Translations under genes and position numbers: made by a program
The notes under the pieces: generated by a model
Told to the model about the DNA's origin: nothing
Database searches by the model: none
Seen by the model: only the letters and a program-made list of their open reading frames with translations
Shown here: positions 44,517 through 52,080 of the stretch, in pieces
Layout: each line of letters opens with the position of its first letter
Numbering within the stretch: the stretch's first letter is position 1
Source of the DNA: JBDSKH01 sp035495435
Lineage (GTDB): Bacteria > Actinomycetota > Actinomycetes > Actinomycetales > Microbacteriaceae
DNA: 64,000 nt
Assembly (NCBI GenBank): GCA_035495435.1
Contig: DATJFV010000020.1
Location: 45,029 to 109,028 of the forward strand
Direction: 5' to 3'

Positions 44517-44581
44517 GAGTCCTGTTCTCGGAAGGAGACACCTCGCCGGGTGCAGCCGCGGACGCGAGGAGGGCAGGACTC
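44517..44581 (-). promoter_or_regulatory. Leader inverted repeat sequestering the ABC-F ribosome binding site
   Basis: On the minus-strand RNA, GAGTCCTG (44581-44574) is exactly complementary to CAGGACTC (44524-44517). The first arm contains the end of the leader-peptide stop codon; the second contains AGGA, the only ribosome binding site of the ABC-F gene. A second, inner hairpin pairs GCGAGG/CCTCGC between 44541 and 44569. A ribosome stalled on the leader frame would cover the first arm and free the second. Confidence 0.7.
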
Positions 44582-44609
44582 AAGAGATCACGAAGAGGGA
44601 CGTTAGCAC
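44580..44609 (-). CDS. Candidate regulatory leader peptide MLTSLFVIS
   Basis: GTG 44609 opens nine codons encoding MLTSLFVIS, closed by TGA 44582-44580. Residues 4-9, SLFVIS, match the arrest core of the ErmC leader (SIFVIS), where a macrolide stalls the ribosome at Ile with Ser next. The frame lies directly before the attenuator repeat. No ribosome binding site is visible, so initiation would have to be leaderless or weak, the main doubt. An overlapping ATG two bases earlier gives only Met-Cys-stop. Confidence 0.55.
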   Translation of the reverse strand: MLTSLFVIS

Positions 44610-44610
44610 A

Positions 44611-44678
44611 TGGGGTTTCGATACGCCGCTGCGCGGCTACTCAACCGGCGGGAGAGCTGCGCGGCTACTCAACCGGCG
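44611..44678. repeat. Dispersed palindromic repeat, one complete and one partial copy
   Basis: The stretch from 44611 to 44650 contains GTTTCGATACGCC, a GCCGC-TGC-GCGGC hairpin, and CTACTCAACCGGCG. The 23 bases at 44628-44650 recur at 44656-44678, 28 bp later, where they include the mqo stop codon. The form resembles a short intergenic repeat common in Microbacteriaceae genomes (from memory). It may act as a terminator between mqo and the ABC-F gene. Confidence 0.75.
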
Positions 44679-46140
44679 ACAGGGCCAGCGTCTTCGCGGT
44701 GCGCGCCAGCGTCGCCTTCGCCTCGGACATGTTGCCCGCCAGCTGGGTGCCGTAGCTCGGGATCATGCGCTTCAGTTCGGGCTCCCACGCGGGCAGCCGC
44801 TCGGGGAAGCACTTCGCCAGCACATCCAGCATGATCGGCACCGCCGTCGAGGCACCCGGAGACGCCCCCAGCAGCCCCGCGATCGACCCGTCCGCCGATG
44901 CCACCACCTCGGTGCCGAACTGGATCATCGCTTTGCCGTTCACGCGCTTCATGATCTGCACGCGCTGCCCCGCGGTGATGAGCCGCCAGTCGCGACGCTG
45001 GGCGCGCGGAGCGAACTGCTGCAGCGCCCGGTGCCGCTTCGACGCGGTCGACAGCACCTCGGTCACCAGATACCAGACCAGCGACAGGTTCGTCAGACCG
45101 GCACCGATGAAGGTGAGCAGGTTGTGCCAGCGCAGCGCCGCGAACAGGTCCAGATACGAACCGGTCTTCAGGTACTTGGTCGAGAACCCCGCATACGGGC
45201 CGAACAGAAGGCTCGGCGCGCCGTCGACCACACGGGTGTCGAGGTGCGGCACCGACATCGGGGGCGACCCGACCGCGGCCTTGCCGTACACCTTCGCCTG
45301 ATGCTGGGCCACCAGCTTCGGGTTGTCGCTGCGCAGGAACTGCCCGCTGATCGGGAACCCGCCGTAGCCGCGGATCTCTTTGATGCCCGACCGCTGCAGC
45401 AGGTTCAGCGCGGCACCGCCCGCACCGACGAAGACGTACTTCGCGTCGGCCTGCACCGGGGTGCCCCCGACCTCGTGGCGCATCTTGATGCGCCAGCTGC
45501 CGTCGGAACGCTGCTTCAGCGACGTGACCCGGTGCTCGAGCCGCAGGTCGACGCCGTCCTTCAGCAGCCCGTCGAGCAGCAGGCGGGTGAGCGACCCGAA
45601 GTCGACATCGGTTCCCGCGGCGATGCGGGTCGCCGCGATCGGCTGGGCCTTCTTGCGCCCCGGGATCAGCAGCGGCGCCCACGAGCGGATCACCGACGCG
45701 TCTTCGCTGTACTCCAGCCCCGCGAACAGCGGGTGGTCCTTCAGCGCCTCGTAGCGCTTCTTGAGGTAGGCGACGTTGTCCTCGCCCCACACGAAGCTCA
45801 TATGCGGCACCGGGTTGATGAAGTGCTGAGGCTCGGGCAGCATGCCCTGGCTGACCAGGAACGACCAGAACTGCCGCGACACCTGGAACTGCTCGTTGAC
45901 CTTCACCGCGCTGGAGATGTCGATCGTGCCGTCGGGGCGTTCGGGCGTGTAGTTCAGCTCGCACAGGGCCGAGTGGCCGGTGCCGGCGTTGTTCCACGGG
46001 TTCGAGCTCTCGAGGGCGACATCGCCCAGCTTCTCGAAGATGGCGATCGTCCAGGTCGGCTCGAGCTGGTGCAGCAGCGACGCGAGGGTCGCGCTCATGA
46101 TCCCGCCGCCGATCATGGCGACGTCTAGGGGCGCAGTCAC
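44665..46140 (-). CDS. mqo: Malate:quinone oxidoreductase
   Basis: 491 residues, FAD-dependent peripheral membrane enzyme oxidising malate to oxaloacetate and passing electrons to quinone. The FAD motif MIGGGIMSATLASLL is at the N terminus, and the family motifs NPWNNAGTGHSALCELNYT and the C-terminal PSYGTQL are clear. The start is GTG 46140, where TAGAAT lies 7 bases upstream and no ribosome binding site is seen (leaderless). The stop lies in the second copy of the dispersed repeat. Confidence 0.96.
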   Translation of the reverse strand: MTAPLDVAMIGGGIMSATLASLLHQLEPTWTIAIFEKLGDVALESSNPWNNAGTGHSALCELNYTPERPDGTIDISSAVKVNEQFQVSRQFWSFLVSQGMLPEPQHFINPVPHMSFVWGEDNVAYLKKRYEALKDHPLFAGLEYSEDASVIRSWAPLLIPGRKKAQPIAATRIAAGTDVDFGSLTRLLLDGLLKDGVDLRLEHRVTSLKQRSDGSWRIKMRHEVGGTPVQADAKYVFVGAGGAALNLLQRSGIKEIRGYGGFPISGQFLRSDNPKLVAQHQAKVYGKAAVGSPPMSVPHLDTRVVDGAPSLLFGPYAGFSTKYLKTGSYLDLFAALRWHNLLTFIGAGLTNLSLVWYLVTEVLSTASKRHRALQQFAPRAQRRDWRLITAGQRVQIMKRVNGKAMIQFGTEVVASADGSIAGLLGASPGASTAVPIMLDVLAKCFPERLPAWEPELKRMIPSYGTQLAGNMSEAKATLARTAKTLALSPVE

Positions 46141-46220
46141 GGTTTCGATTCTAGGCGGGCGTTCGGGGCGGGGCTGGGGCGAGCGCCTCGAGCGGATGCG
46201 AAGATCACCGGTTCTTGCAC

Positions 46221-46940
46221 CTACAGACCCAGCGCGGTGAGCTCGGCATCCATGTGGGTGGCGAGCTGCGCGTACCCGGCGTCGTTCGGGTGGAGCCCGT
46301 CCGACGCCATCCACTCCGGATGCCCCTCCAGCCACCGCGATGCCCCGGAGATCCAGTCGGCCCCCACCGCATCCGCCTCGTCATGCACCCACCCGATGAT
46401 GACCTCCACCGACTCGGGTCGCCGGTCGGTGTACCAGAACGGTTCGACGACCACGATCCGCGCGCCGGTGGCCGCCAGCCGCGCCAGGTCTCCGGCGATC
46501 GCGTCGCGGATCTGCCGGTCGGGCACCCGGGCGTAGCTGAAGTTGTCGTTCAGTCCCATGGTGACGATCACGATGTCGGGGCGCTGGTCGATGATCAGTT
46601 GCGGCAGGTCGAGGTCGCGGCGGTTGTTCACGAACCCGAGACCGTTGACGCTGGGGTTGAACTCGTTCCAGCCACGCTTCTGGCACACGATCGTCGACCA
46701 GCGCTTCTCGCGCGCCGAGGCGCCGGTGCCCAGGGTGTACGAGTCGCCGTAGAAGCCGACCAGGGGCGCATCGGGATCGGTGGATGCCGGCTCGACATCC
46801 GGCACCAACCCGAAACCCTCCGTCGCCGACGGGTCGGGGGACGAGCCCGAGCCCGCGCCCGCGACGGGGGCGCAGCCGGCCATCAGCGCGACAGCGGCGA
46901 CGAGCGCGAGGCCCCAACGCATCCGGGTCATGGCAGTCAT
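46221..46940 (-). CDS. SGNH-hydrolase lipoprotein
   Basis: 239 residues. The lipoprotein signal ends ALMAGC; after a Ser/Pro-rich spacer the SGNH (GDSL) domain has YGDSYTLG (nucleophile), GLNDNF (Asn) and DGLHPND (Asp-His). It is an extracellular esterase or deacetylase; substrate unknown. ATGs at 46940, 46931 and 46922 are all in frame and none has a clear ribosome binding site, so the start is uncertain by up to six codons. Confidence 0.85.
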   Translation of the reverse strand: MTAMTRMRWGLALVAAVALMAGCAPVAGAGSGSSPDPSATEGFGLVPDVEPASTDPDAPLVGFYGDSYTLGTGASAREKRWSTIVCQKRGWNEFNPSVNGLGFVNNRRDLDLPQLIIDQRPDIVIVTMGLNDNFSYARVPDRQIRDAIAGDLARLAATGARIVVVEPFWYTDRRPESVEVIIGWVHDEADAVGADWISGASRWLEGHPEWMASDGLHPNDAGYAQLATHMDAELTALGL

Positions 46941-46985
46941 TCGGCGCGCACCGGCCAGCGGTTGCCTGCGACGTAGGCTCGGAGC

Positions 46986-47456
46986 ATGACCCGCCGGCGC
47001 CGCATCGTGCTGCTCGCCGGTGCCGCCGTGCTCGTGCTGGCCGGAGCACTCGTCGTCGGCTACCTGCCGTCCCGGGTCGACGGGGGCGTCGAACCGGCGG
47101 TGCGCCGCGTGCTCGCCTTCCTGCAGCGGCTCGGGGCGCCCGGCTGGGTCGACTACGACCTCGCCGATTTCGTGGCCAACATCGGCTTCTTCGTGCCGAT
47201 CGGGCTGGTCGCCGCGCTGCTGCTGCCGTGGCGGATGTGGTGGCTGGCGATCCCTGCCGGCGCGCTGCTGTCGGGGGCGCTCGAATTCGGGCAGTACCTC
47301 TTCCTGCCCGAGCGGTACGCCAGCTGGAGCGACGTGCTCGCCAACTCCCTCGGCGCGCTCACCGGCGCGCTGATCGGGGCGGCGATCCGCGCCGCCCGCC
47401 ACGTCAGGCGACCGGAAGCCGCGCCGCCGCCAGCTCGGCCAGCTGCACCGCGTTGA
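46986..47456 (+). CDS. VanZ-like membrane protein
   Basis: 156 residues with about four membrane spans. The VanZ pattern is seen in the central DFVANIGFFVPIGLVAALL and the EFGQYLFLPERYASWSDVLANSLGALTGALIG segment. VanZ-like proteins sit in the membrane, and some raise teicoplanin tolerance, but most are uncharacterised. TAGGCT ends 6 bases before the ATG, so the gene is probably leaderless; GGAG directly abuts the ATG, too close for a ribosome site. The 3' end overlaps asd by 53 bases, convergent. Confidence 0.8.
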   Translation: MTRRRRIVLLAGAAVLVLAGALVVGYLPSRVDGGVEPAVRRVLAFLQRLGAPGWVDYDLADFVANIGFFVPIGLVAALLLPWRMWWLAIPAGALLSGALEFGQYLFLPERYASWSDVLANSLGALTGALIGAAIRAARHVRRPEAAPPPARPAAPR

Positions 47457-48477
47457 GCGCGGCACCCTTGCGCAGGTTGTCGTTCGAGATGAACAACGCC
47501 AGCCCCCGGTTGCCGGGAACGCCCTCGTCCTGACGGATGCGGCCCACGAAACTCGGGTCGGAACCGGCGGCATCGAGCGGCGTCGGAACATCCATCAGCG
47601 ACACGCCCGCCGCATCCGCGAGGAGTTCGCGTGCCCGCTCCGGGGTGAGCTCGCGCGCGAACTCGGCGTTGATGCTCAGCGAGTGACCGGTGAACACGGG
47701 AACCCGCACGCAGGTGCCGCTGACCCGCAGGTCGGGCAGCTCGAGGATCTTGCGACTCTCGTTGCGCAGCTTCTTCTCCTCGTCGGTCTCGCCGAGGCCG
47801 TCGTCGACGATGGAGCCCGCCAGCGGGATCACGTTGAACGCGATGTTCTTCGGGAACTTCTGCGGCGCCGGCATGCTCACCGCGTGGCCGTCGTGCACCA
47901 GGCCCATCGCATCGCCGCTCTCGACGGCCGCTTCGGCCTGAGCCAGCAGCTCCTCACCGCCCGCGAGCCCGGCGCCGGAGACCGCCTGATAGGTCGAGAC
48001 GATCAGCCGCTCGAGCCCCGCCTCGGCGTCGAGCACCTTCAGCACCGGCATCGCAGCCATCGTGGTGCAGTTCGGGTTCGCGACGATGCCCTTGCGCGCC
48101 TCATCGAGGGCGTGCGGGTTGACCTCGCTGACCACCAGGGGCACATCCGGGTCCATGCGCCAGGCGCTGGAGTTGTCGATCACGAGCACGCCCGCCGCGG
48201 CGAACCGTGGCGCCTGCACGCGCGACATGGTGGCCCCGGCGGAGAAGATCGCCACATCGAGCCCGGTCGGGTCGGCCGTCTCGGCGTCCTCGACCACGAT
48301 CTGCTGACCGCGCCACGGGAGGGTGCTGCCGGCGCTCCGCGAGCTGGCGAAGTAGCGGATCTCGGCCACCGGGAAGTCGCGCTCGTCGAGGAGCCGGCGC
48401 ACCACGGCACCGACCTGGCCGGTGGCGCCCACGACGCCGATACGGATGCCCGGTGTCTGCGGGTCGGGGGAAGTCAT
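47404..48477 (-). CDS. asd: Aspartate-semialdehyde dehydrogenase
   Basis: 357 residues. It reduces aspartyl phosphate to the semialdehyde, the branch point to lysine/diaminopimelate, threonine and methionine. The Rossmann motif is GATGQVG, the catalytic cysteine is in NPNCTTM, and the substrate-binding segment is GLAGGEELLAQ. It follows lysC by 63 bases on the same strand, as in Corynebacterium. TACCAT lies 7 bases before the ATG, so it may also be transcribed from its own leaderless promoter. Confidence 0.95.
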   Translation of the reverse strand: MTSPDPQTPGIRIGVVGATGQVGAVVRRLLDERDFPVAEIRYFASSRSAGSTLPWRGQQIVVEDAETADPTGLDVAIFSAGATMSRVQAPRFAAAGVLVIDNSSAWRMDPDVPLVVSEVNPHALDEARKGIVANPNCTTMAAMPVLKVLDAEAGLERLIVSTYQAVSGAGLAGGEELLAQAEAAVESGDAMGLVHDGHAVSMPAPQKFPKNIAFNVIPLAGSIVDDGLGETDEEKKLRNESRKILELPDLRVSGTCVRVPVFTGHSLSINAEFARELTPERARELLADAAGVSLMDVPTPLDAAGSDPSFVGRIRQDEGVPGNRGLALFISNDNLRKGAALNAVQLAELAAARLPVA

Positions 48478-48540
48478 ACCCGGAATGGTACCGGCGCGGG
48501 CACCGCGTTACCGGCGGTGCGGCTGCCAACCCGCGTCGAA

Positions 48541-49059
48541 CTACCGCCCGGTACCGGCGTGGACGACGGCATCCAGCTCGCCGTCGAGCCCGAACGCGGT
48601 GTGCACGATGCGCATCGCCTCCTGCAGGGAATCGGCCCGGGTGACGACCGAGATGCGGATCTCGGAGGTGGAGATCATCTCGATGTTGATCCCCGCATCC
48701 GACAGCGCCCGGAACAGCTGCGCCGACACGCCCGCCGAGGTGCGCATGCCGGCACCGACGACCGCGAGCTTGCCGATCTGGTCGTCGTACTGCAGCGACT
48801 CGAAGCCGACATTGCCCTGCTCGGAACGCAGGGCCTGCAGCACCTTCTCGCCCTCCGCCTTGGGGAGGGTGAACGAGATGTCGGTGCGGCCGGTCGACGC
48901 GACCGACACGTTCTGCACGATCATGTCGATGTTGGCCCCGGTCTTGGCCACGATGGTGAAGATGTCGGCCGCCTTGCCGGGGATGTCGGGCACACCCACG
49001 ACCGTGATCTTGGCCTCGTTGAGGTCGCCCGCCACCCCGGTGATGATCGGCTCTTCCAC
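48541..49059 (-). CDS. Aspartate kinase, beta subunit (internal start)
   Basis: Within lysC, AGGAG (49070-49066) followed by 6 bases and GTG (49059-49057) is a textbook internal start. It gives 172 residues covering the two ACT domains, the same size as LysC-beta of Corynebacterium glutamicum, where the alpha2-beta2 enzyme is well known. The rest of the gene lacks such a site, and the long form has no ribosome binding site at all, which makes this one stand out. Confidence 0.75.
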   Translation of the reverse strand: MEEPIITGVAGDLNEAKITVVGVPDIPGKAADIFTIVAKTGANIDMIVQNVSVASTGRTDISFTLPKAEGEKVLQALRSEQGNVGFESLQYDDQIGKLAVVGAGMRTSAGVSAQLFRALSDAGINIEMISTSEIRISVVTRADSLQEAMRIVHTAFGLDGELDAVVHAGTGR

Positions 49060-49809
49060 GGTTCTCTCCTTGTCGTAGGCGTCGACGACCCAGGTGCCCT
49101 CGTTGTTGTTGAACGACGACCGCACGTGCAGTGTCACCCCGTGCCGGCGCGCGTACTCGACGGCGCGGATGTACAGCACCTTCGCGCCCGCCGCGGCCAG
49201 CTCGAGCATCTCTTCGCTCGTGACGACATCGATCTTGTGCGCCTTCGGCACCACGCGAGGGTCGGCGGTGAAGACACCGTCGACGTCGGTGTAGATCTCG
49301 CACACGTCGGCGCCGAGCGCGGCGGCGAGTGCGACGGCCGTGGTGTCGGAGCCCCCGCGCCCGAGGGTGGTGATGTCCATCGAGTCGCGGTTGAACCCCT
49401 GGAAGCCGGCGACGATGACCACCGCGCCCTCATCCAGCGCTTCACGAAGCCGCACCGGGGTCACCTCGACGATGCGCGCGGAACCGTGCCGCGCATCCGT
49501 GATCATGCCCGCCTGGCTGCCGGTGTACGACCGGGCCTCGACGCCCATGTCTTTGATCGCCATCGCCAGCAGCGCCATCGAGATGCGCTCGCCGGTGGTG
49601 AGCAGCATGTCGAGCTCACGGGCGTCGGGAATCGGCGACACCTCGTGGGCGAGGTCGAGCAGTTCGTCGGTGGTGTCGCCCATCGCGCTGACCGCCACGA
49701 CCACGTCGTTTCCGGCCTTGCGGGTCTCGACGATCCGCTTCGCGACGCGCTTGATGCTCTCCGCATCCGCGACGCTCGACCCCCCGTACTTCTGCACGAT
49801 GAGGCTCAC
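48541..49809 (-). CDS. lysC: Aspartate kinase, alpha subunit
   Basis: 422 residues. The kinase domain begins IVQKYGGSSV; GRGGSDTTAVALAAALGA is the ATP/aspartate site. Two ACT domains at about 265-415 sense lysine and threonine. Length and domain order match the Corynebacterium alpha subunit, and an internal gene for the beta subunit is present (see 48541-49059). The GTG start at 49809 is 6 bases after TAGAAT, in a 33-bp gap shared with the divergent GH114-like gene, so transcription is probably leaderless. Confidence 0.95.
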   Translation of the reverse strand: MSLIVQKYGGSSVADAESIKRVAKRIVETRKAGNDVVVAVSAMGDTTDELLDLAHEVSPIPDARELDMLLTTGERISMALLAMAIKDMGVEARSYTGSQAGMITDARHGSARIVEVTPVRLREALDEGAVVIVAGFQGFNRDSMDITTLGRGGSDTTAVALAAALGADVCEIYTDVDGVFTADPRVVPKAHKIDVVTSEEMLELAAAGAKVLYIRAVEYARRHGVTLHVRSSFNNNEGTWVVDAYDKERTVEEPIITGVAGDLNEAKITVVGVPDIPGKAADIFTIVAKTGANIDMIVQNVSVASTGRTDISFTLPKAEGEKVLQALRSEQGNVGFESLQYDDQIGKLAVVGAGMRTSAGVSAQLFRALSDAGINIEMISTSEIRISVVTRADSLQEAMRIVHTAFGLDGELDAVVHAGTGR

Positions 49810-49842
49810 GGCATCATTCTATTGGCCGGATACTGTGGCCCT
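49810..49842. promoter_or_regulatory. Overlapping divergent promoters of lysC and the GH114-like gene
   Basis: In 33 bp, TAGAAT (49821-49816, minus) lies 6 bases before the lysC GTG and TACTGT (49831-49836, plus) lies 6 bases before the GH114-like GTG. Each promoter's -35 position would fall in the other gene's start region. The two can hardly be occupied at once. Confidence 0.6.
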
Positions 49843-50682
49843 GTGCGCAGGCGAGTGACGGTCATGACGGGGCTGGTTCTCGCGCTCGGGGCGGCCGTGT
49901 TCGCCGTGGCGGGGTGCACGGCGACCGAGCCGCCGGATGCCGCGGGCGCGGCGCAGGTGCGGCTGCCGCCGTCGGGGGCGGGCTTCGACTACCAGCTCGG
50001 CGGCGCGTACGACCCGCCGGCGGGCGCTCAGGTGATCGCCCGCGACAGCACCGACAACCCGGTGTCGAGCGGGTACGGCATCTGTTACGTGAACGGCTTC
50101 CAGACGCAGCCAGGCGAGAGCGCGCACTGGCTCGACGAGCACCCGGATCTCGTGCTGCGCGACGCGTCCGGCGCACCGCTGGCCGACCCGGGCTGGCCCG
50201 ACGAATACCTGCTCGACACCTCCACCGACGAGACCCGGATGCAGATCGCCGCCCTGCTCGGCACGGTGGTGGCGAGCTGCGCCACCAGCGGGTACGACGC
50301 GGTGGAGATCGACAACCTCGACTCGTTCACCCGGTCAGCTGGCGCGCTCACCATCGCGGACAACATCGACCTCGCGGCCCGGTACGCCGAGGTCGCCCAC
50401 TCGCTCGGGCTGGCGATCGCGCAGAAGAACGGTGCCGGAGACTCGGCCCGGTACCGCGACGAGGTCGGCTTCGACTTCGTGGTCAGCGAGCAGTGCATGC
50501 GCTACGACGAATGCGCCGACTACCTCGACGCCTACGACGGGCTCGTCTTCGACATCGAGTACGACGGCGCCGACGCGTTCGCCGCGTATTGCGCCGACGG
50601 GGGGCATCCCGCGTCGATGATCCGACGCGACCACGACCTGGCGACGCCCGCCGCACCCGACTACGTCTACGAAACCTGCTGA
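49843..50682 (+). CDS. GH114-like glycoside hydrolase lipoprotein
   Basis: 279 residues from GTG 49843; GTG 49855 and ATG 49864 are also in frame, but TACTGT 6 bases upstream supports 49843. The lipoprotein signal ends AVAGC. The mature protein has the GH114 (endo-alpha-1,4-polygalactosaminidase-like) TIM-barrel pattern: GYGICYVNGFQ, ASGYDAVEIDNLDSF-like strand end, FDFVVSEQC and YDGLVFDIEYD. Such enzymes cut galactosamine-containing polysaccharides. It is divergent from lysC and unrelated to it in function. Confidence 0.75.
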   Translation: MRRRVTVMTGLVLALGAAVFAVAGCTATEPPDAAGAAQVRLPPSGAGFDYQLGGAYDPPAGAQVIARDSTDNPVSSGYGICYVNGFQTQPGESAHWLDEHPDLVLRDASGAPLADPGWPDEYLLDTSTDETRMQIAALLGTVVASCATSGYDAVEIDNLDSFTRSAGALTIADNIDLAARYAEVAHSLGLAIAQKNGAGDSARYRDEVGFDFVVSEQCMRYDECADYLDAYDGLVFDIEYDGADAFAAYCADGGHPASMIRRDHDLATPAAPDYVYETC

Positions 50683-51425
50683 AGGAAGCCTTCGACGTAG
50701 TCCGCGGTGTCCTCCCAGCCCTCCACCGCATGGGTGGGGATGCCGAGTGCGACCACCGGGAAGTCGTTTCCGTCGGGATCGAGCCGGTCGCCGACGAAGA
50801 CCATCTCATCGAAACCGATGCCGGTCAGCTCAGCCAGCTTCCGCATCCCGTACGCCTTGTCGATGCCGCGCCGGGTGATGTCGATGCTCGTCGACCCGCC
50901 GGAACGCACCTCGAGATCGGCCAGATGCGGCTGCACGGCCGCGCGCAGCGTGTTCTTCTTCTCGCCGGTCGGATCCCACGCCTTCTTCGCGTCGACCGGC
51001 GCGGACTGGCCCAGAGCCGAGAAGGTGATCTGCGATCCGCGATCCTCGAGGATGGGGCCCCAGGTGTCGCTCTCCCACAGCCCCAGCCGCCGCGCCTCGC
51101 TCTCGACCGCGTCGAGGGCTGCCCGCTTCTGCTCGTCGGTGAGGTTCTCGGCGTACTGCTGCTGCCACGCGCCGTCGCGGAACAGGTAGTACTGGGTGCC
51201 GCAGGTCGGCATCAGGTGCATGCGGGTGAGGGCGTCGGGGTGGTCGAGCGGCAGGTTGGCGATCAGCTGCGACTGGAACTGCCCGAACTGGCCGCCGGAG
51301 ATCACGCACACTTCGGCGACGCCGAGCAGGCGCACCAGCAGATCGGCCATGCGCGGCGTGATCGCCGTCTTCGACGGAGCCAGCGTGTCGTCGAGGTCGA
51401 AGGCGACCAGGCGAAAATTTCCCAC
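50667..51425 (-). CDS. HAD-superfamily phosphatase (Cof/PMM-like)
   Basis: 252 residues. The nucleophile motif is FDLDDTLAPS, motif II is ISGGQ, and the last motif VGDRLDPDGND marks the phosphomannomutase-like HAD group. Mg-dependent phosphate hydrolysis of a sugar phosphate is likely; the exact substrate is not clear. GTG 51425 is chosen since the HAD motif must start close by and a TG-extended CAGACT lies 6 bases before it. Its end overlaps the GH114-like gene by 16 bases. Confidence 0.85.
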   Translation of the reverse strand: MGNFRLVAFDLDDTLAPSKTAITPRMADLLVRLLGVAEVCVISGGQFGQFQSQLIANLPLDHPDALTRMHLMPTCGTQYYLFRDGAWQQQYAENLTDEQKRAALDAVESEARRLGLWESDTWGPILEDRGSQITFSALGQSAPVDAKKAWDPTGEKKNTLRAAVQPHLADLEVRSGGSTSIDITRRGIDKAYGMRKLAELTGIGFDEMVFVGDRLDPDGNDFPVVALGIPTHAVEGWEDTADYVEGFLQQVS

Positions 51426-51477
51426 GGTGTCAGTCTGCCAGGTGTGCGGGTGAGGGTGCGGCGTGGGGCGGTCTGTT

Positions 51478-52077
51478 CTACGCCTCGACGACGCGGCGGC
51501 CCTCGAAAGCGCGACCCAGCGTGACCTCGTCGGCGTACTCCAGGTCACCTCCGACCGGAAGCCCGGAGGCGAGACGGGTGACCCGCAGACCCGGCTGCAC
51601 CAGCAACCGGGTGAGGTAGGTGGCGGTCGCCTCACCCTCGAGGTTCGGGTCGGTGGCGATGATCACCTCGGTCACGGTCGCATCGGCCAGACGCTGCACC
51701 AGTTGGGCGAACCGCAGATCATCGGGCCCGATGCCGTCGATCGGGCTCAACGCGCCGCCGAGCACGTGGTAGAGCCCACGGAACTCGCGGGTGCGCTCGA
51801 TGGCCGCCACATCCTTGGCCTCTTCGACGACGCAGATGACGTTCTGCGCGCGACGCGGATCGCTGCAGATCGAGCACACCTCGGACTCGGTGACGTTGCC
51901 GCAAATGGAGCAGAACCGCACCTTGTCGCGCACCTCGGCGAGCAACTCGGCAAGTCGGGTGGTGTCGAAGCTCTGGGTGGTGAGGATGTGGAACGCGATC
52001 CGTTGCGCCGACTTCGGGCCGATGCCCGGCAGGCGGCCGAGTTCGTCGATGAGCTCTTGAACGATGCCCTCGTACAC
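51478..52077 (-). CDS. recR: Recombination mediator RecR
   Basis: 199 residues. It has the N-terminal helix-hairpin-helix (LPGIGPKSAQRIAFHIL), the Cys4 zinc motif (CSICGN..ESEVCSIC) and the Toprim domain with the ATDPNLEGEATATYL motif. With RecF and RecO it loads RecA at gaps. It begins 3 bases after the dnaX stop, the standard dnaX-recR pairing. Confidence 0.96.
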   Translation of the reverse strand: MYEGIVQELIDELGRLPGIGPKSAQRIAFHILTTQSFDTTRLAELLAEVRDKVRFCSICGNVTESEVCSICSDPRRAQNVICVVEEAKDVAAIERTREFRGLYHVLGGALSPIDGIGPDDLRFAQLVQRLADATVTEVIIATDPNLEGEATATYLTRLLVQPGLRVTRLASGLPVGGDLEYADEVTLGRAFEGRRVVEA

Positions 52078-52080
52078 GGG

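Noticed and set aside
44609..44611. ATG 44611 as the start of the ABC-F leader peptide
   Set aside because: It gives only Met-Cys-stop. The overlapping GTG gives nine codons with an ErmC-like core placed correctly relative to the inverted repeat.
47683..50682. A 999-codon plus-strand frame running into the GH114-like protein
   Set aside because: Everything before 49843 is the antisense of asd and lysC, which have full active sites. Only the part from 49843 has a signal peptide and a recognisable domain.
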